Counted from the stretch's first letter, positions 1-10,540 are shown. The stretch is DNA of 64,000 nucleotides from Tanypteryx hageni (GCA_028673005.1 CM054114.1:124091307-124155306); one strand, 5' to 3'. Program-made: numbers and translations. Notes: generated by a model not told the origin, from the letters alone.

Positions 1-263
1 AAGACGGAATAATGAAACGATGTTGTCAATTAGGAACTGACGTATGAACGGAACAACGAAAAGCGGGAACTGCCTGTATATATATTTAGACCGTAGCGAA
101 TAACACTTATAAGCTAAGAAATTCGGCTCAACTTTGTGGTAACAAGCATATTTAACAATGAAAAAGAATACTTTGGAACTTCCGCAAATAATTTTATTTC
201 ACAACCATATGCAACCAGCATTACCTGATGCTTTGTATTGCTAATTGTTGATAGGCGGTAAGG
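1..263. other. AT-rich sequence without recognisable feature
   Basis: No gene, RNA or repeat border is visible. The short open frame crossing the right end runs into a repeat and shows no recognisable motif. Confidence 0.5.
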
Positions 264-535
264 TAACAAGGGAGGGCCGAGCGGGGCGACCGTCCCGGGC
301 GCAGTAGTCAAGGGGCGCCAAGATGAACCCCGTGAGTGTGTATTTTGTTATAAATTTTGGAAAAATATTGTTCTTGAATTTAAATATTTTGTACATAGGA
401 TAATAAATGTAATACTCGCATTTATCCTGTTTGGCCCATACATATTTTTGTATGTTGTCAAAATCTAGGGCGGTATTCTTACCCCTTGCCCCGGGCGATA
501 AACTTCCTTCTGTTCTGTTGCTACGTGATGCTAGT
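264..535 (+). mobile_element. Degenerate hAT-like MITE (GCCCCGGGCG family)
   Basis: The left part holds GAGCGGGGCGACCGTCCCGG followed by GGGCGC and a nearby AAGGGGCGCC. The right part holds CCTTGCCCCGGGCGATAAAC. Both match, in the same order and orientation, the inner terminal sequences of the better preserved 181-bp MITE at 19674-19854. The terminal CAGTG-type repeats and target duplication are no longer clear here, so the borders are estimates. The central part is AT-rich and non-coding. Confidence 0.5.
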
Positions 536-846
536 TGTATAGCGGAACCGGTTGTGAAGTAAAATCATTTGTGGAAGTTGCAGTTTTCTTCTTCATTGTT
601 AAATATGCGAATAATTGTTTTCTTGATCGCGAGAAACACGAAAATTCATCGGCACAAAAACAAACGCAGCCGATTTTTCTCTCAAGAAAAAGTGTCACAG
701 TATCACCACAATCGCGGTAGGAAACTGTTTTCGACCTTTTATAATAGCTTGATTGGTATTCTAAGAACAAGAAGGAAAATTGCATTCCATAAATGGAATA
801 CAGAGTTTTAAAGGAATTTCTTACTATATCACATAGGATCAGTATT
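536..846. other. Unassigned sequence with a short family-B-like fragment
   Basis: Overlapping short open frames on both strands show no motif. Around 785-820 the phrase TGGAATACAGAG resembles family B at 60655, so this is probably a very old fragment of that repeat. Confidence 0.35.
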
Positions 847-1518
847 ACTTTCTCCATACGTAGTATAGGGGAAGGGAATCAATTTCGAGATTTCAACGGA
901 AATACACATTTTGAGGTCCCCTGAATACGTTTTGAACATTTTCTCGATGATGTCTGTGTGTATGTGAGTTTTTTTGTGGGTGCTCTAACTCAAAATCTAT
1001 TATTCAGGTCAACGCGAAATTTTATATTTAACACTTTTATGAAAGTTAGAAGAACTGATTAGTTTTTGGTAAAAATCGGTCAACCGGAAGTGGGTGTTTA
1101 CTTTTGTCACATCCGTTATTTTAAAATATTTGCTTTAATATTTGATATATGTAAAAATGTATGGGAATAAAAGTTGTAGGAAATTTAATTTTATACAACC
1201 TTTGTTTGAAACATTCTCCCGTATAATGCACTGTTTAAGAGATATCTTAAACATCATATTTTTAGCTGCCACCACTACGCTACCTACCAACGCCTATTGT
1301 TAACAACTGACGCCTAGTTACGTCTTAGTAACGCTCCTTTTTATTTTCATAATTGTTGGAGCTTTATGGCTATATCCAATATCAGAAGGCTATAGTTTGA
1401 TTTCTGTTCTAAAATTTTCTCGCAGTTTCTTAAAATATTTATTATCATTTAACCTATTTTGAATTTTTAGAAATATTACAGGTATGGAGAAAGTCATGTG
1501 GTGGTCACATCATATTTT
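847..1518 (+). repeat. Family A interspersed repeat, copy A1
   Basis: The copy begins with ACTTTCTCCATACGTAGTAT and ends in GGAGAAAGTCATGTGGTGG followed by a short hairpin (ATGTGG/CCACAT). It aligns over its whole length with A2 (2300-2994) and with the outer parts of A3 (54048-54474, inverted). Shared landmarks are a TCGATGATGTCTGTGTG-like phrase and GGAAGTGGGTGTTTAC. It is non-coding and about 670 bp long. The transposon class is not identified. No target duplication could be fixed because the similarity fades gradually at the 3' end. Confidence 0.65.
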
Positions 1519-2299
1519 ATGGGAATAGGCTTCCTATGTAAATGCAATCGAAATCTTATCCAAGACTAGCCATTGAGGTGTTAAGTTCCACAGGATACTA
1601 CCAAGTTGGAAAACATTAAGACTATTGTTGTATTCTCTTGTTTTGTTGCTTCTCATCAATTTCTCATATGACGACATTTAAACATGACATGAGGAAATTT
1701 TTATTTGCGCCCTTATGTAATGTCCGAGTCTAAATGACTGAGAGTCGACAATATAATATTCGGAAGATAATTAATTTTAACGAGGATATCTCTCAGCTAA
1801 AATTTCTCCGAAATCTGTAGAGCGGTTTAAGAGATGAAGGACGCGACAGACAGACAGACGTATCCATAGGTAACCATCGCTTCTGTCGTAAAGGATACAA
1901 AAAACAACATTTCTTAAAGCACAAGGGAGAGACCATCCTTGACACTATTCAGGATAAAAACGAGAACCGAAGTTGTCGTTTCCTAATGTGACCCAAATGT
2001 CCCAAAAGAATCGCTGGTTCTATTTATGCCAGAAATTCCGACGCAATCTTGGGCAACTTTACAGCCTCGGTGATACGAGGAAAATTTCTCATAAGCTTGA
2101 AACTGGAGCCAAGATCGGAAACAAAAAAAACAGAGCCAAAACAATAAAAAAAATTCGTCCTGCTCTCTTAGAGAAGAATTCCCTACTTAGCTCGCAATAT
2201 GTCTGTCTATACGTAAGGTGATGCCCTCCTTTTGGAGGGACAGTCCTTTTTCAAACACTGTCCTTAAACTTCTTGTCCTTCCATGTACTCCTTTTCACT
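1519..2299. other. Unassigned spacer between A1 and A2
   Basis: Near 1815-1862 there is an AGAGCGGTTTAAGAGATGAA phrase followed by GACAGACAGACAGACG. This combination recurs through the window at the ends of old interspersed repeats. No coding signal is seen. Confidence 0.4.
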
Positions 2300-2994
2300 T
2301 GCTCCATATACGTAGTATAAGGGAAAGTATTGTTTTCATGAAAAAAATCGATTTCGAGATTTTAACGGAAATACACGTTTTGAGGTCCCATGAACACGTT
2401 TTGACCATTTTCTCGATGATGTCTGTGTCTGTATGTGAGTTTTTTGCTGGTACTCTAACTCAAAAATTATTAATCAAGTCAACGCGAAATTTTATATATA
2501 ACATTTTTATGACAGTCACAAGAACAGATTAATTTTTGGTAAAGATCGGTCAACTGGAAGTGGGTGTTTACTCTTGTCACATCTGTTTTTTTAAATATAT
2601 ACTTTAATATTTGTTTAACATAAAAAATATCCGAATAAATGTTGTAGGAAATGTAATTTTCTACAACCTTTGTTTGAAACATTTCCCCATATAATGCATT
2701 GTTTAAGAGATGTTTTAAAAACTATTTTTTTGGCTGCCACCACCTACCGGCGACTATTGTTAACAATCGACGCTTAGTTACGTATTGGGAACGCTCCTTT
2801 TTCTTTTCTTAATTGTTTGATATTCCTGGCTATATCCAATATCAGAAGGCTACGTATGAGTCTATTTCTGTTCTTTGTAAAGTCTAAAATTTTATGGCAG
2901 TTCCTTAAAATATTCTCTATCATTTTACCTATTTGGAAGTTTTAGAAATATTAAAGGTATGGAGAAAGTCATGTGGTGGCCACATCAGATTTTT
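2300..2994 (+). repeat. Family A interspersed repeat, copy A2
   Basis: This is a direct repeat of A1, placed about 1.45 kb downstream, with small indels and point changes. It starts at TGCTCCATATACGTAGTATA and ends after CATGTGGTGGCCACATCAGA. It is the longest of the three copies and contains the 250-bp middle section missing from A3. It is non-coding. Confidence 0.65.
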
Positions 2995-4198
2995 ATCGAA
3001 CGTTATTCTGTTTTCATCCTTCCTTTTACCGATGAAAACATGTGATTTTAGTAGCCCTGACTGTCTCTACACGCGACTAGTTACATCGTGTTACTCGCCG
3101 CTGTGTAGGGCAGCCTTCTCCTGCAATTGAATTGGATGCTACTTGTGCTGCTAATGTTCGTTTTGTTGGTTTTTTTTCGTTTAGTCTCAAAGTAACTCTC
3201 AGGTGAAAAGTAAGTTACATATAATATCAAGTTTGACATTTGAATAGCGGCGAATGTGCATTACATCAATATTAAGGCAAAGTAAACGTATCTTACTATT
3301 TATTTATGATTGAATTCGCCTATTTAATGCCAAGATGGCTTTTTATATTTTTTTGGGTCTAACCTAGGTACAAAATGTCCTCGGGTTAAAAGGAACAATT
3401 CCATCTAAATGCAAAATTAACAAAAGAATTTCCACATCTAAGGGCTGTTAAAAACTATGGTTCTACTGATAAATGCCGCTTGTGTTCAGTAGAACTTAAT
3501 TTTCAGTAGGTGGCCGTTCCAGTATAACGATACACAATCATTCACGTAAACATATTTGAAGTTATACTTCCAAAGATCTACTGACGCTTTCATCATTTCG
3601 CAGTGAGAGTGGAAAGTCTTGCAACATTTTGTGATGAAGCATCGATCGAATTTAAGAAATCACTAGTTTTTCCAAAGTTCAGCCAACCATTGAACGTCTT
3701 ATTTATTCAAGATCAAAGAAAAATATATTCTGTATCTTCCACGAAAATAAGATGGAATATAGCTACAGAGTATATTATTTCAGTTATCATAACGAGTAAA
3801 TTCCGCAAGTCTGAGTCTGAAGAGGCAATAGTTAATTGTTTGACCCATTAAGATAATATTTTTCGAGTTTGTGAAAAAGTTTTTTCTGAAGTTAAAGCCA
3901 TCCATTTCTTTGTCTTGTAAACATAATAGATTTTTTAAAATGAGCAATTTCAAGCCTGTTGTAGAGCATGAATACCTATACAATCACCATTTAATTAAAA
4001 TAAATATGAAATAAGCCATTTATTTAGAGGTTTTTCGATCATAAAATCAGTCCTTCCCTTGTCCTCCTATTCAGTTAAAAAAATTGGATTTGTCCTTTCT
4101 TCTGGTTAAGAAAATTTGGTCACCTTAATAGCCTATACGCTTTCGTTCAAAATGATTTCCTTAGGCATTTTACGAAAGTCCCTTATGTGATGGAAATA
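2995..4198. other. Unassigned AT-rich sequence with one hairpin
   Basis: A perfect 10-bp inverted repeat, GTTCTACTGA at 3460-3469 and TCAGTAGAAC at 3486-3495, is the only structure noted. An 82-codon open frame at 3603-3851 has no recognisable motif and is probably chance. Confidence 0.4.
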
Positions 4199-4255
4199 TA
4201 TGTCTATGTATGTAAGAATTTGTATGTATGTATGTGTATAAGTGTGTGCACATAA
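4199..4255 (+). repeat. Imperfect (TATG)n/(GT)n microsatellite
   Basis: The stretch is built of TATG, TGTATG and GTGTG steps with interruptions. Confidence 0.7.
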
Positions 4256-4281
4256 AATTATTGCTGTCTATGCATTTTTAT

Positions 4282-4573
4282 CAGGGGCCTTAAAAGTGCG
4301 GGCCGCCATTTTAGAAAATGCGGTCCTCTCATTACTTTTATTCAACTGGAAATATGTGTAAGACAGCGTTGGAGAACCGTGGAACATATTAAAGAACATA
4401 TACATTCTGTATTCGTGCGATAGTTTTGTTTCGTACTGGATTATGTTCCATTCTTAGCTGGGCGTTTTAAAAGTGTCAACAAAATACTTGGACTCTTGTT
4501 CTCACAAGCGGCCCTTCGAATAATTCGAAGTCGTCAATTTTGACCAACATACAATTCGAGTTTGAGACCCCTG
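4282..4573. mobile_element. hAT-like MITE with CAGGGG ends
   Basis: The left end is CAGGGGCCTTAAAAGTGCGG followed by GCCGC. The right end, read on the minus strand, begins CAGGGGTCTCAAACTCGAAT and also carries a GGGCCGC box further in. The CAGGGGYCT start and subterminal GGGCCGC boxes are typical of non-autonomous hAT elements. Flanking octamers (ATTTTTAT, CATTACGT) match poorly, so the target duplication has decayed or the borders are off by a base or two. Confidence 0.55.
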
Positions 4574-5142
4574 CATTACGTATTTCCCTCCCCCAGAAAA
4601 ATATTCGTAGTACGAGCTTCTTCCGCAAGAGGCGCTGTTTGTCGGAAAATTCAAAAGAGGAACTTTTAAGGGTAGTCGGAGGAAATAACATTAACTCTCC
4701 ACTCAATTTTCCGATGGTGCGAAGGCGTCCCTTTCTTTTTTTTTGTTGGCTGGAGGCCCGACATCATTTCCATTCAAAAAGGCCGTTCCTTTCATCTCAT
4801 ACGAAATTATCCCTCTTCCTCAAAAGCGCTCCTTTATCCCGCTATGCCGGCGGAGGAACCTCGACAACATAAATTCACGCTTTATGCCTTTTGTGTGCGT
4901 CATGCTATTTAAATCTCTTAACGCCCAATCTTTATCGCATATCCGTGCGCAATTTACTCTTCCGCGCAATCTTTTTCCTCCAGCACCTCGAAGGATATTA
5001 CAATAAAAGTACCGTGACCCAATTGGCAAGATCGATGAACTACATAGGACAGCATTTTTTTAGAGTAAAACAGCAGGAATTCACTATTAAGCAGGCGAGG
5101 AAAGAGTTGCGAGAGCAGTCAGTAAATGGCGTTTTTTAAATT
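4574..5142. other. Unassigned sequence
   Basis: Overlapping short open frames on both strands have no recognisable motif. The base composition is more even than in the neighbourhood. No repeat partner was found in the window. Confidence 0.35.
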
Positions 5143-5530
5143 TTGACAGACAGACGGACAAACCGAAAGAAAGTGCAAAACGAGACAGACTACTGAATCG
5201 AACGGCGAAAAAAAAGATATCTCTAGCTGCTTTTAATCCAGGAGTTAGCGCGCGTGACAGATGGACAGACGGACCTCCACAAGAAAACAGGAACAACGAG
5301 ACGGTACTGAATCGATTGGTAAAAATAGGAAGTCTCTAGCTCTTGTCAGTGTTTTTCACGACCTTAAAATTATTTTCGGCGGAATATTTCGCGGAGCACT
5401 TATGCAACACCAGCGGAACACCGGTTGAAAAACACTGCTCTATCTGCTTTAGATCAGGAGTTAGCGCGTATGAAAGACAGACAGACCGACAAACCCAACG
5501 CATAAGCGGATTAAAAAAAACTATATCCAC
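5143..5530 (+). repeat. Short tandem array of ~112-bp units
   Basis: Unit 1 starts at 5143 (GACAGACAGACGGACAAACC), unit 2 near 5255 and a partial unit 3 near 5475. Each carries a GACAGACGGAC box. Units 1 and 2 share an ACTGAATCGA box, a TCTCTAGCT box and a CAGGAGTTAGCGCG box in the same order. Unit 2 is longer only because a 91-bp hAT MITE sits inside it. The array is non-coding. Confidence 0.65.
5347..5437. mobile_element. 91-bp hAT MITE inside tandem unit 2
   Basis: The terminal inverted repeats are CAGTGTTTTTCA at the left and TGAAAAACACTG at the right, a perfect 12-bp match. Unit 1 of the surrounding array reads TCTCTAGCTGCTTT without interruption and acts as the empty site. The filled site has CTCTTGT before and CTCTATCT after the element, a decayed duplication close to the 8 bp expected for hAT. 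With 91 bp it can only be a non-autonomous element. Confidence 0.75.
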
Positions 5531-5716
5531 TCGACCGATTCTTCTCGTGCATCACGAAAAAAATCGAATTTCGATCATTATAAAATATTATATTATAAAA
5601 TCAAAACAACATACTAATGCATCCATCGCTTGCTGTGCACGGTGCACGGGTTGCCGAAAAAGACCGAGCAAGGCGAAACTGGGTAGAGTGGGATATTTGT
5701 CTATAGAAATACATTA

Positions 5717-5977
5717 AGTTAATTTGAGCTCCATCTCGAGTCTAACATTCAACTATTTAGTTACATCGTATTCTTCCTCTCTTTATTGTTTCTTATAAAC
5801 TTGAATCGAACTGAAACATTTTGTGATATTTTTAATGTTTGGAGACCGTTTCGAAACCGTAGTAAAGTGAAATCGATGGCCATGCAATTCGAGGCAGTTC
5901 ACTGAAAAAAATAAAACGGCTAAGCTGAAACAGCGTAATGCGAATCCGCGCAATTCGAGATACGCGAGTGCGGAGTC
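5717..5977 (+). mobile_element. Family M MITE, 5'-truncated copy
   Basis: The segment corresponds to the right two thirds of the full-length M copy at 14710-15056. It includes the TTTCTTATAAACT phrase, AAAGTGAAATCGATGGCC, GCAATTCGAGGCAGTTC and the terminal GCGCAATTCGAG. The left third with the TACACCYATCCC end is missing. Confidence 0.6.
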
Positions 5978-6024
5978 ATTCATTTCTTTCGACGGACTTC
6001 TGGGGCTTATATTGGTGCTAAAGT

Positions 6025-6125
6025 GAATTCGACAGTGGTACAATTCAAAGTAGTCTTCTAAAAAAAAGAAAACCGTGCTAAACCGAAAACGCGTAAAGCG
6101 AAAACATGCAATTCGATGGATTAAA
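6025..6125 (+). mobile_element. Family M MITE, right-end fragment
   Basis: A second right-end piece follows directly. It contains AAACCGTGCTAAACCGAAAA, CGCGTAAAGCG and CATGCAATTCGATGG, colinear with the right end of the full M copy. Confidence 0.5.
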
Positions 6126-6509
6126 GTACAGCTTTTCTCCCTTTCTACGTACTTCGAGGATTTATATTGGTGAAGCTACGAAGGAAATATCCGACCCAAT
6201 TAAATGAATTTTTAAGAGTGACCCAGTCACACTTCCCTTTACCTCTCCCCGCGGCACCACTTGCGTCACAAAGTTTCGAGCCCCTTTTGCCCTTTTTTTA
6301 GTCGCCTCGTCCCCTCACGATTCTCAATTAGCGATGCTCCTCTTTTTTCCATCACTCTCAAAAGACCCGTGCAGTCGGCGAACTTCTCGACGAAGTTTTT
6401 AATGAACCCGTTTTGAGATCGCTAATTCGGGGTTCCGAAGTAGTTTATTTTTCATTAGACACCGTGACCTTTCCTGGTCTCCCGATTCCATCGATCTTCA
6501 TTTTTCAAC
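6126..6509. other. Unassigned spacer between M copies
   Basis: No repeat partner, RNA or coding signal was recognised. A C-rich patch lies near 6230-6290. Confidence 0.35.
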
Positions 6510-6850
6510 TACGCTCAACCCTCGATTTACGCGGTTTCGCTTTACGCGTTTCAGGCTTCGCGCGGATATTTTTTTTAGAATTGCACGGCCATAAACTTCG
6601 CTTTGGGGCGTTGTTTGAAACGGCCCCCGAGCACTTTTTTAAAAATGCTTAAAACGTTTCGGTCCGTCTCGGGGATTATAAGTAAGGGTAAAGGAAGGAA
6701 ACGATTAAAACTTAATTGCTGAACGTCAAGCTTAAAGGCGGCGTTTTAAATGTTATCGCATGTGTTTATACGGGAAAACCTACCTCACTTTACGCGGTTT
6801 TGCTGCAACGCGGTTTTATGCCCGACCACGTGAAGAGCGAAGTATGGATG
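6510..6850 (-). mobile_element. Family M MITE, near full-length, minus orientation
   Basis: The sequence opens with TACGCTCAACCCTCGATTTA and CGCGGTTTCGCTTTACGCG, the reverse complement of the M right end. It closes with CACTTTACGCGGTTTTGC and GCGAAGTATGG, the reverse complement of the M left end. At about 341 bp it matches the 347-bp copy at 14710-15056, although the middle has diverged. Confidence 0.55.
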
Positions 6851-7453
6851 CGCCATCCCGTGCAACATAAAGGATGCTGAATAATTTGTCTACAATATTC
6901 CAGCTGCCCCTAGATCTGGCATAAAGCCAACTGCTACTTCTCTATATAGGTATCTCATGTTTTATATAGGTATCTCATGTTTGGGGATGAATTGCGTCAA
7001 TATTTGAATTCGTCTTCTAACTGAAGAAAACTTCGAAGAGTGGCCGCGAAGGAGGATCCAAAGAATTTAAAGTAGATGGATGAAGGAAAACATGAGCAAG
7101 CACAGAGAGTAATAGGCACAGGGACAGAGAGAAAGAGAGAGGATGGGGAGTGGCGAAACAGATGGCAATGCAGATGAAAAAAATTCAAGAACAAGCATTT
7201 AAAAATATGTCTCAGGTGTCTCCAATATCCACAACAAGGTTATAAGACGAGCTCGATAGTTCCTTGTTGAACGAAGAGGAAGTCTAACTATTGCGCATTT
7301 TTTCTAATAAAACACTGCACAGTTAATGATTTGATCGAAGGAAAATTCGAAGGCGAAAACGGAAGGAAAATTCCGATTATCCGGGCTGATTTTTAAGCAC
7401 GAATAAAGACGATGTCTATGCAGAAAAAAGCCGTTTTATATACATTATTAAAC
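6851..7453. other. Unassigned sequence with a 20-bp tandem pair
   Basis: A perfect two-copy tandem repeat of TATATAGGTATCTCATGTTT lies at 6943-6982. The rest is unremarkable, with an A/G-rich patch near 7080-7150. Confidence 0.45.
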
Positions 7454-7682
7454 ATCGCTTTACTAATTGATAGTAGCTCAATAACTTTGGCTAAGATTAA
7501 TAAAGGTGAAATACTCCTTTAGCCAAACAATTAGAGGGTTACAAAACCCAATGCATTTCGCCCACAAGATGGGCATCGTCAGGGGTAAAACCTGTTTCAA
7601 CAGTGACTGGCGAAATGCATTGGGTTTTGTAACCCTCTAATTGTTTGGCTAAAGGAGTATTTTACCTTTATCGCTTTACTAA
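7454..7682 (-). mobile_element. Fold-back element P1 with 13-bp target duplication
   Basis: A 13-bp direct repeat, ATCGCTTTACTAA, lies at 7454-7466 and 7670-7682. Between them is a 33-bp unique tail, then a nearly perfect inverted repeat of 63 bp (7500-7562 and 7609-7671, one mismatch) around a 46-bp centre. The innermost arm sequence is GGCGAAATGCATTGGG and the outer arm carries AGCCAAACAATTAGAGGG. A related element (P2) lies at 17760-17902 with the same order of arm, centre, arm and tail and its own 12-bp duplication. Variable 12-13 bp duplications, inverted terminal pieces and a hammerhead-like motif together recall Penelope-like retroelement termini. The assignment is inference. Confidence 0.6.
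7546..7586 (-). ncRNA. Hammerhead-ribozyme-like core in P1
   Basis: Read on the minus strand the order is ACCC, CTGACGA, a 16-nt hairpin segment in which GCCCA pairs with TGGGC, GAAA, the palindrome ATGCAT (sharing the last A of GAAA), T, then GGGT. CTGANGA and GAAA are the invariant hammerhead core boxes. ACCC can pair with GGGT as stem I. A palindromic stem III is what minimal hammerheads of Penelope-like elements use to act as dimers. One extra T separates CTGACGA from stem II, a departure from the canonical core. The other arm of P1 repeats only the GGCGAAATGCAT half, so a single core can form. Activity is not shown. Confidence 0.45.
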
Positions 7683-8449
7683 ATAACGAGATTAACTTAA
7701 CACACGATAAACTTGCAACCATTACTTAAAAAAAATCAATATCGTTGCATTTGGAAGTAGAGCGCCGTTTAAGAGCTAACGAAAAGTAAATAGAATTACA
7801 AAACGCCAGATGATGTGCGTAATAAAAGGACTTCTAAATATCAATCGTAAGGAAAAATTCTTACTCGCTTAGGTCGCCCGGTAAACCCGCACATGGATGA
7901 TCGGGATGTGAGTACCTACTTCATTAGGGGAAATATAAGAGTTAAAAAGAAGAGAATCAACTCGCAGATGACGGCCTAGAAACTCCACTTCCACCTATAA
8001 ATAACTTGAGCTGCGTGCGAACATACTACCGACTACGATGACGATACGAACCAGCAAAATTCCGAAAAATTCTAGACAAAAAAGTCGCGATCTTTTTATT
8101 GTTAGGAAAACCGTCTGCGCCCGTGACTCCAATTCAATTTGTTTCGCAAGACAAAGGAACCTAGATTCCCGCATTTGATAAAGTAACTCAAATTTCCTCG
8201 CGAAAAACGGGACTTGACTTACGAAAGGAGATTCCCATTAAAAAGTTTTTCTTTGTGCCTTTAAAAGATGTGAGAACTTGGCAGGAAAAGGGTTACAGCT
8301 TTAAAGTGCAAAGTCGCTTCCGATGAAACCAACGCGATAATGGTGCATTATGATTATTACCATTGAAATGTTTTTTTTTTCACGTTTGGCAATTACGATT
8401 ACATTCAATAACAAAAGTAGGAGGCGGAAACACAGTTTCTTAGAATTTT
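7683..8449. other. Unassigned sequence
   Basis: No repeat partner or gene is recognised. An A/T-rich stretch with a run of T near 8370-8381 is the only local feature. Confidence 0.35.
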
Positions 8450-8766
8450 CAGGGTTCTGGTTTGCCTCCTCTTTCCTGGAACGCAACCCCCGCATAAAGA
8501 GAGGGAAACCTGTATTTAATCCAAAAAGAATTTTCCTGATTTCCCAGTAGTTTGGCTACAATATTCCGAATTTGAAGTCATCTAGCGGAAAATCTATGAA
8601 CTACCGTAAAAGTTCGATCATTGGAAACCCAATGGATTTATAAGATCTAATTCAAAAAGAATTTTTCAAAAACTCTTATAACAAAATCGTTGATTGTCCA
8701 CAGACGGACAGACAGAGTGATTACATAGGCACATTTTTCTTTTAAGAAAACGTGCTAAAACAGAAA
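8450..8766 (+). repeat. Family E interspersed repeat, copy E1
   Basis: The copy starts at GGGTTCTGGTTTGCCTCC and ends with TTAAGAAAACGTGCTAAAA. Diagnostic boxes in between are CAGTAGTTTGGCTACAATAT, TAGCGGAAAATCTATGAACT and ACAGACGGACAGACAG. The same order is seen in E2 (39188-39836) and E3 (47358-47877), all in plus orientation. Part of E1 is replaced by a remnant of MITE family N. Confidence 0.65.
8469..8512 (+). mobile_element. Right-end remnant of MITE family N inside E1
   Basis: The segment matches the right end of the complete N element at 25494-26061 almost base for base, including ACGCAACCCCCGCATAAAGA and GAGGGAAACCTG followed by TA. Only about 44 bp remain. It is embedded where E2 and E3 continue with their own sequence. 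Confidence 0.65.
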
Positions 8767-9118
8767 AATATTACAACGTATAATTTATGTAATGTATGCA
8801 ATATGTATAATATTCCCTAAAAACACAGACTAATGGCGCACGACCAAAATAAACCACATCACTACCGAAGCGAAATAAACGTGCATTTCAATGGCGACCT
8901 CACGTGCGGCCTTTTCTTTAGAACAAACAGAAACTCGCTCGCTCATTACCGCTGCAGGTTATTATTTAATGGCGGGCAGAGACATCTACACGCGCACGGG
9001 TATGAGCATGGGAAGGGAGACATAAAGTAGGGCAAACCGTCTGCGATTACAATTGAAAAATAGCACAAAACCAAAAGGACAATGGGGAAAAATCAATCGG
9101 AGTCACTCCATCACATGC
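8767..9118. other. Unassigned sequence
   Basis: No repeat partner or gene is visible. A 65-codon open frame here has no recognisable motif. Confidence 0.35.
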
Positions 9119-9655
9119 TGGCGACCTTTCCCTCTCCCTCCCCCCCCCTCTCCTTCCCCCCCTCTCCCTCCCCCCCTCTCTCACGCCTCTGTCTCTAGGT
9201 CATTAAACTTGTAGTTCTCAATGAGAATACTACTCGTATGACCTCCATCTCTTATTCTGTTTGCGTCTGCCTCCCATCCCTTTTTCTCTACTCCCTCTCC
9301 TTCGCTGCTTCTATCTCCTCTCATTCTTTTTCACTTTTCCATTCTCTGTCCTCTCTCTTAATGTACCTCTTCCTATCCTTTTTCCCTCCTTCACTTCCCC
9401 TACACCAGGGGTGGGCAGACTTTTTACGTGGCGGGCCATATCAACAGTCGCAGATTCTTAGGCGGGCCGCATTAACAGATGAAAATGTTTCGGCGGGCCA
9501 CGTTAGGGTCCACATCGGAAGTTATTTAAGATAATTCGAGGGATCCTGTTAGTGAAAATCAATAATAAATAATATAGTTATCCCCATAACATCACTGGAA
9601 ATTGTTTTCCGTCCATAATTTTAAGCTACAAATATGAAATTATGTTATTATCATA

Positions 9656-10431
9656 TCATTCTATATAGACGTTCCTTACAGAGGAGGAGGAGATAACATA
9701 TAACAGGAGGATACTAATGTTTAGGCACTTCCAGATGTGCAGGAGATTCGAAATTTTTTTCTTAGGTGGGATTTGGTGCACAACCTACTAGAAAAAACGA
9801 AAATCTTGAAAAAGTGCAACAATGCGGCCGCTAAAAATTCGCAATTGTTTAAACAAATTTTCAAGGTTTATGTATTTCCGCATGTGATACAGAGCTGAAA
9901 TTTTTTTTATAAGTAGAATTATTAAAATAACGAAATAGGGATTATACAAATTTTGATATTTTAATTTGTTTGGCAATTAAAAATTCTTAAAGTTTAAACA
10001 AATAGATAACTGTTTAGGTACTACGAGATGAGCTAGGAAGCTGAAATTTTCAACTTATTTACAGAGTAGTGAATTAGCAAAAATAAACATTTCAATTTTA
10101 CCATATATGAATTGCGGCGGCCGTTAAAAATTATTTAAATTTAAACAATTAGAAAAATATTATTTTACTTCTAGAAGTGCTACAACTTAAAAATTTGGTT
10201 AAAATGTGTAGCATTAGTACCCCATAATGGAGAAAGTGTAAAATTTATAAAATTGCAACATTTGGGGAGTTTTAAACTATAATTTTTACATGTGGGAAAA
10301 ACGACAATCGCTGAGTAGTTGAAATCTTTAGAATTGAAAGAATATTTGTAATGATGAAATGACTGTCTGAAAAATGAATGTTTTTTCAAGGTGAGATGAA
10401 ATGCTTGCAGTATGCAAGCACCAACAACTAG
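9656..10431 (+). mobile_element. Non-autonomous Helitron nested in the hAT element
   Basis: The element starts with TCATTCTATATAGACGTTCC directly after an A. It ends with a hairpin, TGCTTGCAGTATGCAAGCA, followed 8 nt later by CTAG and then a host T. The 5' TC, subterminal 3' hairpin, CTAG terminus and A/T target are Helitron hallmarks. The second copy at 61477-63142 (minus strand) shares the same two ends and diverges exactly beyond them. No Rep/helicase coding is present. GCGGCCGC and GCGGCGGCCG boxes lie inside. Confidence 0.8.
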
Positions 10432-10540
10432 TATAATATATAAATATATTATATATCATATATTATGTATCATATATTAAATATCATATTGTTATATAAT
10501 ATATGTTATATATTATACATTATATATTTTATATTACGGT
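10432..10540 (+). repeat. TA-rich degenerate repeat in the right part of the hAT
   Basis: Units such as ATATATCATATATTATGTATC recur with variation just after the Helitron end. Confidence 0.55.

Noticed and set aside
5125..5530. CRISPR-like array
   Set aside because: The repeated units are diverged, continuous and of satellite type, with no uniform repeats or spacers.
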